DNA of 64,000 bases from Suillus spraguei (Eukaryota; Basidiomycota; Agaricomycetes; Boletales; Suillaceae), in NCBI GenBank assembly GCA_016800925.1, contig JABCPU010000356.1, positions 1 through 64,000 on the forward strand, written 5' to 3'. Below are positions 42,570 through 53,006 of the stretch, piece after piece. Within the stretch, counting starts at the first letter, position 1; the number at the start of each line of letters is the position of its first letter. The translations under genes were made by a program, and so were the position numbers. The notes beneath the pieces are model-generated. The model was not told the DNA's origin and ran no database searches. It was given only the letters and a program-made list of their open reading frames with translations.

Positions 42570-43193
42570 GCTGCTTATAGGTTCCTTATAGATGGCATGA
42601 TGGAATCGTCACCTGCATGCAAACGAGCAGTACTGGAGACAGTCTCAGCACTCAGGAAGCAGGGACATCAATGTATTGAGTTTACGTCTCCTTTGAGTAC
42701 GCTTTCTATACCTCTCCTCATTCTCCGTCCTGACAATTTATCAAGACGCAAGTGCGATGGAGGTGTTCCTGGGACTCGCATCATCCGACGGTCATAAGAA
42801 GATGCTGTCACATCTTGATTCAGACCCTATGGCAAGTTTAAATTAAAGATATGCCGTCTATATCTCACAAAACCCGACTTGCAGGAGGACAGTTTATTCT
42901 TGGTCACCTTGGGTCCCAGATTACCGTCCTTCGTTCGTAAGCTTGCTTGTTGGATCGCCAAGACGTTCTTTCACTCCCTCTTCCCGCGTTTCTTCTCGTT
43001 GGCACGGGAGAAGTCTGTTTTGGAATTCACGGATTTCACTGACCAACGGAATAAGGTTGCCGCTGCGTGGTATGAACAGATAAGCGTATTGACATTCAGG
43101 GACTTTCCTTTGTTAATACCCCCAGGTACGGGACAAATACGGTTTCGATGAAATCATCGCACTTGTGCAGTCACTTCCAGTGATACCTCACGG
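42570..43193 (+). pseudogene. Amidase (fatty-acid-amide-hydrolase-like) C-terminal fragment
   Basis: Plus-strand pieces: MESSPACKRAVLETVSALRK with GHQCIEF (42600-42690), AMEVFLGLASSDGHKKMLSH (about 42752), DSLFLVTLGPRLPSFVRKLA (42888-42945) and RNKVAAAWYEQ, DKYGFDEIIALVQSLPVIPH (to 43193), with introns between. This is the C-terminal third of an amidase-signature enzyme. The Ser-cisSer-Lys triad lies in the missing N-terminal part. The block ends at a splice donor and a satellite begins 35 bases later. Confidence 0.75.
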
Positions 43194-43229
43194 GTAAGTT
43201 TCCGCACCTTCCTATATATTTGGTTTTGC

Positions 43230-44700
43230 AGGCGCACCCCTGTAAGCGTCACCCCGTCACCCTCCCATATAAGGTATCTGGTTATGTAAGGGGCTGTCCG
43301 TCACCCTCATATTTTTTTCCCATATGCCATTTTTTTCTCTCTTGGCTGTATCATCGTCACCTTTCACCTTTTAAGCGTCACCTTTTCCCTTTCAAGCGTC
43401 ACCTTTTCCCTTTCAAGCGTCACCTTTTCCCTTTCAAGTGTCACCTGTGCAGGTGCACTCCTGTAAGCGTCACCCCGTCACCCTCCCATATAAGATATCT
43501 GGTTCTGTGAGTGGCTGTCCGTCACCCTCATATTTTTTGCCCAGATGCCATTTTATTTATTTCTTGGCTGTATCATCATCACCTTTGACCGTTCAAGCGT
43601 CACCTTTTCCCTTTCAAGCGTCACCTTTTCCCTTTCAAGCGTCACCGTTTCCCTTTCAAGTGTCACCTGTGCAGGTGCACTCCTGTAAGTGTCACCCCGT
43701 CACCCTCCCATATAAGATATCTGGTTCTGTGAGTGGCTGTCCGTCACCCTCATATTTTTTCGCCCAGATGCCATTTTTTTATTTCTTGGCTGTATCATCA
43801 TCACCTTTGACCGTTCAAGCGTCACCTATTCCCTTTCAAGCGTCACCTTTGCAGGTGCACCCCTGTAAGCGTCACCCCGTCACCCTCATATTTTCTGCCC
43901 AGATGCCATTTTTTCTCTCTTGGCTGTATCATTGTCACCTTTGACCGTTCAAGCGTCACCTTTTCCCTCTCAAGCGTCACCTTTTCCCTCTCAAGCGTCA
44001 CCTTTTCCCTTTCAAGTGTCACCTTTGCAGGTGCACCCCTGTAAGTGTCAACCCGTCACCCTCCCATATGGGTATCTGGTTATGTGAGTGGCTGTCCGTC
44101 ACCCTCATATTTTTTCCCATATGCCATATTTTTTCTCTCTTGGCTGTATCCTCATCACCTTTTACCTTTCAAGCGTCACCTTTTTCTCTTTAAGTTTCAT
44201 TCCATCACCCTGTCCACATATGCCTTTTGGTCATGTAAGTGGCCGTCACCCTCCCTTTTTTCCCAACTGCCATTATTTTCTGTTGGCTGTATTATGGTCA
44301 CCTTTCCCCTTTCAAGCGTCACCCATCACCCTCTCCACATAAGGTATCTGGTTATGTCCATCACCCTCTCCTTTTTCCCATGTGCAATTCATTCTTCTTG
44401 GCTGTGTCACCGTCACCTTTCCTTTTCCAAGCATCACCCCGTCACCCTCAGTGTTTTCCCGTATGGCATTATTTTCTCTTGGCTGTCACCTTTTTATTTT
44501 TAAGCATCACCATGCCACCCTCCCCACATAAGGTATGTGGTTATGTAAGTGGCTGTCCGTCACCCTTGCGTTTTTCTGTCTGTCATTCTTGGCTGTGTTA
44601 CCATTACTATTTCTTTTTTCCATGTATCTCTTTTCTTCCTTGTGTGAATGCAGCATCACTTCCTGTAAACGCTGTGAGTGGTTATTCATATTTTTTTTTC
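43230..44700. repeat. Complex GTCACC-rich satellite
   Basis: Higher-order units of roughly 200-230 bp at about 43230, 43450, 43675, 43855 and 44030, each made of gcaggtgcac, ctgtaagcgtcaccccgtca, a gtatctggttatgt-type phrase, gtggctgtccgtcaccctca, tgccat, cttggctgtatc and then two to four copies of aagcgtcaccttttcccttt. Beyond 44100 the units become progressively degenerate. The long frames here translate to Ser/Pro/Phe-rich low complexity and are not genes. Confidence 0.92.
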
Positions 44701-44749
44701 CCTTTGTCATCCACCATTATTTCCTCTTAGTGAGGGTCTGAGTAGCCGT

Positions 44750-47160
44750 CTGTTACCTTTCTTCTTTTCTCATCGATCATTATTTCCTTTTGGCGCTGTA
44801 ATATTTTATTTCTCTCATGTGGTTTCGTTGCTTTTGCACACATCAGCATCCCCCTGTTATCACCTTGTGCATGTCACTTCCGCAAGCATCTTTTTATGCT
44901 TCTATATTCGATATTTTGACGCATTACGTTCGATTTGTGGGCGTCGAGCTGTCCGAGTTGCTCCCGTATGGGTTTCCAAGTGGTGATTTCTTATTTAGAC
45001 ATAAAGGCATTACTTAATCGCGGTCCGGTGTGTTGGCATCATTCCATCACGCTCGTTTATTCAGATTATGTGAGAGGCGTCACCCTGTCACCTCCTTCCT
45101 GTGGGTGTCCTGTCTATGTCAATCCTGCATGCACAATTATATTACGGATGAAGAGAAAGACAAACATTACAATAAGACGCTTTGGACATGCTTGAAGACA
45201 GAGTCAATCAGCTCAAGGCGGAGGTGGAGAGCAGGCAATAGTATATGGCATGGCTCTTAGATATGGTAGGCAAGGAGAGAAAAAACTGGGTTCAGCTGTG
45301 CAAAAAGCTGCTTGATGATCGTAAGATGGAGTCCTTGTAAATATAATGTTGGCACATGAATTAGATCGGTCCATGACGGTTCAAGGTTGTAAGTCAAAGC
45401 AGCTTGCATCAACAGTGGGTATGCCTGAATCCAATTGCTGAAGTATGAAGAGTGGGTTGATAAACATAATATCTGCATAAACGCGGCGACGTCACTGATT
45501 TGAATTCAAAGCGGGGACATTATTTAGTATGTCGCACTAACGACATAACGATGGCATACTGTTGAAGAGTCTGTTATAACATGAAATATGTTGGTCAGTG
45601 CAGTGACATCATTTCCATTAACGTACTATGCAGTGTATTCACCACCCCGCCGGTACAAAGCATTAGTTGCAAGCTTTAGTGTGTTCTGTACTATAGGTGT
45701 CCATCACGAAGACCCAGAATAGGCAGTGCGGATTGTATTGGATGACGTGGGATCTACAGAACAAGAAAAACATCAAAACCGCGCAAGATCACATCCGGTG
45801 GCTCATTGGCGTTGATGATATGGCTGCAGATATGTTAGACACTGCGGTAGTCAAGAGCAGATATGATTATCATAATCATGTCATTCTTGCAGCACATTTT
45901 CCAAGTGATATGTGTCCTGAAAGGTTATAAATAGCTCGCTTTTTTTTCTGTTCTAGCTCCTGCACATTCTTATTATTAGATTGCATTGGCTTTGGATTTT
46001 CCAGAGTCATGATTGAGCGATGTGCACCGCAAAAAAATGTGATCAATGTAACAAGTGATCCGAAGGGTCGCTGGTGAATGGAGAGGTATGAAAAAGCAGT
46101 GGGGCGTAACGGTTGGCATTGATGTGGTTGATATGCATTGGAGTGTAAATGCAACATGGGTGACGGAACGCCCATAGAGGCACTAGATGATGCAGTTGGC
46201 GATGTATGAATTTCGTTTAATATTCAAGGGTAAACGATGGATAAGTTGTTACTGGCAACCACCTGAGTTGCATGCCCAAGCCCCACTTTATATTCCTCAG
46301 GTATGCTGATGGACCCGGCAAAAAAAATGGTGCACCTTTAGAAGAATACAGGTCATGGACGGGAGATACGGACATATAATTTGCTGACGGCACCCATGAC
46401 ATGTGGAACGGTATTGTGTAATATCAAAAATATTGGACAAGCTGCGTCGTGATTGTAGTGATATTTGATAACAATAAAAATTGCAATTGACAGATATGGC
46501 CAAAAACGCTAAATTGCTGGTAAGGCTAATCAGAGTAAAAAGTATGCGGCCACTGAGATTTGGGAGGTATACATGTGAACGAACCAATTTCTAGTTAGGA
46601 CACAAGGTAAGGTTGCAATATAGATCCATGTATATTACAGAAAAAGAAGTACACCGTATCATATTATTACTGAGGATGACAGCATGCCTAAGGAAATGAA
46701 TGAAGGGAATAGCAATAATACTGATTTAGAGATAAAGTCAAGAGCAGTTTTCATACCATTTTAATATATAAGACGGGCAAAATTAATGTATAAATGGAGA
46801 CTGGTGTCGTAAAAGAAAGATAATGATTGATGGAATACATCGCCATGAAGAAACAGGGATTCTATATTGAATATAAATGAATATATTGAGCGGGTGTGTG
46901 ATCAAGTTCGATAGGGCGTCTTCAACACTTGGTGCAATTAGGCATTAAAGTGTAGCTTGAATGCCGCCATTGGTTTTCTTCTACCTGCCATTAACTTTGG
47001 CGTTATGTGTACACTTTATTTTAATTGTACCATCGCAACCAGTAGCATTTACGGCAATGTTTATATATCTTAATTCTGTATGTAGCTAGTGAGACCTTCC
47101 GTGCGTGTCAGTAGCTTAATATGTCCGAGTTCCTAGCAAAATTTGCCTCTGAGATGAGCT
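44750..47160. other. A/T-rich gene-poor stretch
   Basis: No intact gene. At 45120-45340 a decayed frame with KDKHYNKTLWTCL, LKAEVESRQ and, after a stop, MVGKERKNWVQLCKKLL could be a former coiled-coil segment. At 45697-45930 a 77-codon frame (MTWDLQNKKNIKTAQDHIRW) is unassigned. The remainder is visibly A/T-rich without features. Confidence 0.5.
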
Positions 47161-47162
47161 AG

Positions 47163-47684
47163 ATGAGGATTTATTCAGCGAATCATCTTGTATTTGTCCT
47201 CTCTCAAATATCAGCACCGCTACGGACGTGTACATTTATCGTCTACAGCGTACCATACTCATCATCTATGCATTCAAGAAAAATTGTTCGTGCCCATATA
47301 CTCCCCATCTTTGACACAAATGCACTACCGCATGTGTGCAGCTATATTTTTCATGGGTTTCCTTGTGGCATCACAGATGCTACAATCGGGATTGGCGACA
47401 CATTCCAGGTTGTTGGCATGACTTGCCCTTCATCTTCGCTATCAGTTACACCGACCTTCCAGGGTACCGTTATCCGCATATCTGGGTATATACAGACTCA
47501 CGTTGTATTCACATTTCGACATAAGTCCACCAATCATCTACATTACCTTTACGTCCCTCTCGCTAGTGCACGAATTGCGGCGCGGCAGCAAATGATGGAA
47601 TGGATTTGTGGTAAATTCCACAAAAGGGCTACTCGCAGCTGCACAAAACCAGTCCTCATCATTGATAGTGAAATGGTGGTGTGA
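47163..47684 (+). CDS. Unknown beta-rich protein, family member 2
   Basis: A 173-codon frame. Its central part (SYIFHGFPCGITDATIGIGD, TFQVVGMTC, TPTFQGTVIRISGYIQTHVV) lines up with the frame at 39203-39607 although the DNA is not similar. A basic C-terminus (KFHKRATRSCTKP) follows. The first ~45 residues may not belong to the protein. Unknown function. It lies alone in a gene-poor region, so it could be a remnant of a mobile element gene. Confidence 0.4.
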   Translation: MRIYSANHLVFVLSQISAPLRTCTFIVYSVPYSSSMHSRKIVRAHILPIFDTNALPHVCSYIFHGFPCGITDATIGIGDTFQVVGMTCPSSSLSVTPTFQGTVIRISGYIQTHVVFTFRHKSTNHLHYLYVPLASARIAARQQMMEWICGKFHKRATRSCTKPVLIIDSEMVV

Positions 47685-47689
47685 CAGGA

Positions 47690-50096
47690 GTGTAATATAT
47701 AATTAAGGTCGTGCGTTGTCGTGAGTTTGTTGAACACTCTATACCACAACAGCTTACCCAAAATATAGGTTTATTCCATATAGCTACCTATGTGCTTTGT
47801 GCATTTTTCCGATTCTGTGTTGTGGAGCACTATAGTCACAACTATTTCTATCGCTCTCTTGCACGGAAATATGTATTCGATTAGTGTCGTGTGATGGTTG
47901 GGCTTCTCTGGTATTTTTTGTTCAATTTAACATGATGATGTATGCTTATGCTTGACGTCTGACACGGCATGCTCGATATGAATGCCCCTCAAGCTATGGC
48001 AATGTTGGATGATAATAAGTTCTGGTATTATACGAGGACTGCGCTCCATATTATCAGGTGGAAAATGAGAGGAGTATGAGTCATTGCATCTATGCCTCTT
48101 TGTTAATTTTGTCTTTTTCCGCAGCAGTAAAGATCACTTTGCCAAGAAGTTGTCCTCAATATCATTGTAAGTAGAAGACACCTTGCCTCATACTTCCGCT
48201 ATGATTTGACAAGAGTTATCATTATCATACATAAAGTAATGTGGTTATTATTCTGTGTTGGCGCAAGGTCCTATGGTAAATAATACGGACATTGATTTGT
48301 AGTTGCGTAGAGGCAATTATGGTATACTTGTTGACATATTTCCCACGTATAAGATCTCATGATATTCATGAGGACCAGTCCTACTTATTGTGATTCCAAG
48401 ACGTATCTCAACTCTGTCCATCACTCACTCAGTGCAACCCTGAAGCCTTGGTCTATTGACGTACTGTCCGGTATTCAGTCCATCACACAAATATACCACA
48501 TATCGTTCAATTGCCTCTGTATTGCATGTATATTCTGAGTGCAAGGTGTGTGGCAAGATGCTTTATTTTTGTTTGTTAAAGGCAGAATAATTCATCGAGT
48601 GTCTATATCACCGTGGTATGCGCGAAGTGGTCAATCAAGTGCTAAGTGCTACACCACACACCTACCAAATAATGATTTATAAGCGCTAGAATGATTACAA
48701 GTATAGCGACATACATGGCTGATATATTGTAATCTGTATAATCGAGGGTGATAATGTATGAGACTGCAGTTAAACATTGTTGATTAGTGTTACATGGTTA
48801 TGTGTGCTATCGAAGATTCTAGATGGAGTCCGCATCTCCATAGATCTCAAAATCTTCTGAATATTTTTCATAGCATTGGATTTTGCGTGATTGACTATTT
48901 TAACAGGAATAAAATGGCACTAGTGGATGGAGACGACATGGTTGGGAATTTAAACGCGTCCATCATTTACAAGTTGTACTGAATTGACGCATTTCTTTTA
49001 GTTCCAACAGCTCTGTTGTATCTAACAGTGGTCGTACACTGCATGGTGGAGATGCTGACTACTCTTAAGTATCTTCCATCTAGCATCATCGAGTAGCATC
49101 ATCATGACGTTCTTCACGTTACGGACCCACATGTCATCATACACTATGGATCAACATATCAGCGCCCGAAAAACTTGCATCTCAGATCGATCCAGTCACA
49201 AGATCATAAAAAATGGTGAGGCACAAGAATGTATGGTATGCTGATGTGTTTCAGGGTCAACGGAGTATATATACTGTGCTTCTCTGTGTGTAAATTGGAT
49301 CATTGTGGCGGGTAAAATGTCTGATGTGGAACTTTTATGAGAGTTTTTAAGACTAGCGTCGTCAAGATCGTTAAGGAGCATCATTATGGTGGACCCTAGA
49401 TTACGAAGATATCATTGTACATTATGGACGAAACATCAGATATTGCTGACCCAAATAAGATTGAACCAAACTTAAATCAATATTTTGGAGACTTTGCTAT
49501 GTCGTATTGAAATTTGTAGCTAATATATTATCAATTGCAGGATCACCGATGTAAAATACTCAATATAATGACTCAGCGAGGGACTGACACACATTTGGTA
49601 CCGAAGTGTAGCACACAATGTTAATGAAAACTTTGGCGATGTAAATAAGTAATCTATAGGCCCCTCAATTCCTCCGAAGATCTAGAAGTGTGTTTTCGGG
49701 TTCCGCAATTGCAGTCATGCGATGAAGACAAGCATATGTCTTGATGTGGATAAACCCTGACCTAGGGGCTCATCTCCGCTGAAGGCTGGACTCAGATATG
49801 TTAACGCGAGTAACGATGCATGGAGACAGTGCAAATCTCCGCATCTGTGTCCTTCATATGGCAATTTTTTCTGGATGTTGTCGTAAATGCTGTAAAAGGT
49901 TACATTGATTGCAGAAATACACCGTCGAATGCGCACCCCCAGAATGATCCATTGGAAGTATGGTTGTCCACACCCATGAAAATGTCGTTAACATTTGTCT
50001 CCGTTACTGAACAAGTTTTACTACATTCGCTTGTAGCATGTCGTCCCCTGTAGTATATAAACTTTCATTAAATGATTTTTTGTGCATTTCAAGGCA
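47690..50096. other. A/T-rich gene-poor stretch
   Basis: Only short frames without recognisable content. I see no RNA gene or tandem array. Confidence 0.55.
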
Positions 50097-50220
50097 TGGC
50101 AGGAGTACCACAATTGTGTTAGGCAGAGCATCGGACAAGCAGCCATTTTAGGGCACTTCGTGCGCCCAAATATTGTAACGAGCGGGGACTCGTTTGAAGC
50201 TCCACAAGTAGAAAAAAGCT
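50097..50220 (+). repeat. Dispersed repeat R1, copy 1
   Basis: ggcatggcaggagtaccaca followed by attgtgttaggcagagcatc and then cacttcgtgcgcccaaatat. The first part recurs at about 61722-61785 and the second at about 50512-50560. Confidence 0.7.
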
Positions 50221-50384
50221 GTGAATGGAAGATATGAAAGTAGCTCTTATCAAAAGCTTTTGGCAGGACTTAACTGAGCTTGTGTTAGACCGCAAATTTT
50301 ACCAAAATCAGTCGTGAGAAATATGGCGTGGCGGGGGACAAGTTTGCAGTGCAGAGGTGGTGATCGTCCTGACTCCCTTACTAC

Positions 50385-50445
50385 ATAGTCAATTGTGAAA
50401 ATAATAGTATAGTGGTACACATGGTAGCACAAGATCATCAATTAA
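50385..50445 (+). repeat. Dispersed repeat R2, copy 1
   Basis: tgaaaataatagtatagtgg and acatggtagcacaagatcat; the reverse complement, with a few differences, is at about 61175-61235 (tgtgctaccatgtatactgc, tactattattttcataatcg). Confidence 0.7.
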
Positions 50446-50511
50446 TAATCGGATAGATGCTCGATGTCGCAGCTTGGTAACCAATAAGAGCCTGAAGCGA
50501 GCGGACTCTGA

Positions 50512-50605
50512 GCTTGCCATTCTAGGACACTTCGTGCGCCCAAATATCGTAACAAGTGGGACCTTTTTGTCTGTCCAGCTCCACAACTAAACAAAAGCGA
50601 CGAAG
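50512..50605 (+). repeat. Dispersed repeat R1, copy 2
   Basis: cacttcgtgcgcccaaatat and gctccacaactaaacaaaag; the latter part is shared with 61790-61815 (cctccacaactaaacacaag). Confidence 0.7.
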
Positions 50606-50639
50606 ATCTGGTCTATCTATATGTTTTCGCGACTACGCC

Positions 50640-51020
50640 CCCGTAATCGTCACCGTCACCGCTCCTGCCTCTTATGGTACCGTCACTGCTTCTTTTTTTT
50701 CCCATCACTCGGATTTTCCTTCCGATGTTACGTTCTCTTTACAGCACCGTCCCTGCGTCACCGCTTCTTTTCTTCTCACAGCCTCCGTCACTGCTGTCTT
50801 TTGGGTTGTCTTTACAGCATCGTCACTGCGTCACTGCTGCGTGTCGCCTCCCACGACCTGCAGTCGTCACTGCGTCACTGCTGCGTGTCGCCTCCCACGA
50901 CCTGCAGTCGTCACTGCGTCCCTGCCCCTCAAAAGTCGCGATCCTTACATCACCGTCCCCGTCACTGCTGGGCATCCGAAACTCTGTTGCTGTGCTCTCT
51001 CTCTCTCTCTCTCTCAGACT
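50640..51020. repeat. GTCAC-rich low-complexity region and (CT)n microsatellite
   Basis: Repeated cgtcac words, an almost exact ~43-bp tandem duplication at about 50838-50923 (unit around gcgtgtcgcctcccacgacc and tgcagtcgtcactgcgtcac), then a run of ct dinucleotides at about 50996-51017. Open frames across it are low complexity. Confidence 0.8.
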
Positions 51021-51381
51021 CAAGCTCGTCCTCGTCGCATTCGGATCAGGTTCAATTGATTTTTGCATGTCTTCCTCCTTCTTTTCTGCACTCATCTTTT
51101 CAGATGCCCATCTGTCGTCTTCAAACGTTCAGCACCCACCGGCCTCACCAATCCAGTGTTTCGACGTCTTTTTGGGTCGTGCCTGAAGCAAAGCCAGTTT
51201 TTCTCAAGTCTTGCATCACTGGCTCAAGTCGTTGCTTTTGATTCTCACTTTCGAGCGCAGGACGCTGCAACCCAAACCCGCCCATGGTTAGTCCTTTGTA
51301 TGGGAACTGATGTCAACCGATTCGTTTGTAGGACGTCAGAACGTCTTCCGCCCGTCTCCTGCTGTAACCCCTGGCTCTCGG

Positions 51382-52286
51382 GAATATTACAGCTCTTTGC
51401 ATAAAGGATGGCACTGGCGTGAATTCTTCGTTCAATCAGCAAATGTCAGACTTGGTGAACTTTTGCTCGTGTAGGCTCATACTACCCTTGTTATCATCCT
51501 CACAGCGTGGGATTTCGCAAGATCAGTCGTGACATGAAGCTTGCAGCAATCCAACTCCATGAACGGAACCTTCTAAGCCTTCGCGATATCCTAGATTGCT
51601 GCGGATTTTTTAGACGCGCTTGGTTTCGGATTTTGAAGCTCTGGCACGAAACTGGTGATGTCGTAGACCGTCAGCCTGACACAGCAATGCGTGCTCTTGA
51701 TCATGAAGATGTTGATTGCCTGCTTCGCCTTGTAAGACAGAATCCTGACTATTTTTTTTGGACGAGCTCATGCGCCTCCTTGCAACAAATCAATTCGTAT
51801 CTGTCCGTTTCACAACAATCTTTCGCGAGCTCGAACGTGCTGATGTGAGCTACAAGAAACTCGAGCGCGTTGCCATGGAACGCAACGAGACTCTCCGTGC
51901 TGCATTCATCGCACGCATGGCTCAGTATGATCCATCAGAGTTGGGATTTATAGACGAGACGTCAAAAGATGAGCGGACACCTGGTAGACGCTATAGATGA
52001 TCAAGGACAGGCACAGGTGCAGAGAAGAAGCCGGTGTTCGTGCGCAGACGGCGGACATCCACGGAAGCCCTCCTCACACTTTGATTCGAGTGTCGTCCTC
52101 ATCAGATCCATTGGAATCAAGGTCAAGGCTGTCATGCTCTAGCAGGCTCTTGTGTTTTTTTGGAGGCAGGAATAGTTATATACAGCATGATGATAATGAA
52201 TTACAGGAGAAATGAGTGCATAACGAGCAAAATCTAACGAAAAATTCATGCCAGTGCCATCCTTTATGCAAAGAGCTGTAATATTC
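51382..52286 (+). mobile_element. Tc1/mariner-like element, decayed, with ~50-bp TIRs
   Basis: gaatattacagctctttgca, taaaggatggcactggcgtg and aattcttcgtt at 51382-51432 are matched in reverse complement by 52236-52286 with three differences. Between them is a broken DDE transposase (51507-52130). Total length of 905 bp is shorter than a full element. A TA target duplication is possible (TA borders the cagctctttgc core on both sides), though the identity runs six bases further out. Confidence 0.9.
51507..52130 (+). pseudogene. Tc1/mariner-type DDE transposase, truncated
   Basis: The N-terminal helix-turn-helix is clear (ISRDMKLAAIQLHERNLLSL, RDILDCCGF, WHETGDVV). After a short frameshift near 51750 come LDELMRLLATNQFVSVRFTT, ERADVSYKKLERVAMERNE and the first catalytic aspartate in LGFIDETSKDERTPGRRY. 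A TGA follows, then in another frame PVFVRRRRTSTEALLTL, the next conserved block. The second and third catalytic residues are missing. The family is common in Agaricomycetes. Confidence 0.85.
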
Positions 52287-53006
52287 TATCGGTGATGCGA
52301 ATATTGCCGTCTGATCTCTCGTGACACTGAAGCTTTGGAATGTGTTGTTCTGTATTGCGAACTCCATGTTAGTCTTCTGGTTCGGTCAAATTATTGTACG
52401 TTGGAGGAATTGATGTGTATATCAGATGCTGATATGAGAACCAGAGGACCACTAATGATTTTAAATTTAGGGTGCGTCCATGCTCGAGAAGAAATAAAAT
52501 GGGATGTTGAGCACTGACGGTGCCTGATTGGAAGAGGTGGTCCTCGGTGTGCTCCCACATTGGGCCATACCGAAAGCATGAGACATCTGATTCTGGCGTG
52601 ATAGAATGGTGCTAGAATTCTGGGGAGTTGTCTTATGGAAATGGTAGTTTTGCATCAAAGGCTTCCGCTTCTCAGGCTGTCCTGGGCATCCACAGGTGAA
52701 CAAGCAGATCTAGGCATGTCATTCAGTCCATCAATGGTGGGTCGAGGTTTTCAACGCCGAAAAGCTCTGACTGGTGCATCCAACATGGATCGATATCATC
52801 ACAAAGGAGTCATTGCTCATCACTGTGACACACCAACATGCAGAAACAGACAAAGAATGGTAAGAAATGGAAATGGTAGCTCTACGGTATTGCAGACAAG
52901 AGTTTCTATGTGCTAGGCCAGCCAGCGGTTCGACGACCTAGTCATTTTCCCATTAGAGACGTTATTCCTGAGATGAATGAAAAGAAAGACTCACGTTGCT
53001 CATGCA
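52287..53006. other. Intergenic between transposon and helicase gene
   Basis: Short frames only; no domain recognised. It holds the 3' side of the helicase gene. Confidence 0.5.

Noticed and set aside
43220..44986. ORFs of 84-168 codons rich in Ser, Pro, Phe and His
   Set aside because: Satellite-derived; the same phrases recur with the satellite period and shift frame between units.
50556..51404. Ser-rich frames of 113-206 codons
   Set aside because: Low-complexity GTCAC and CT repeats open in all three plus frames.
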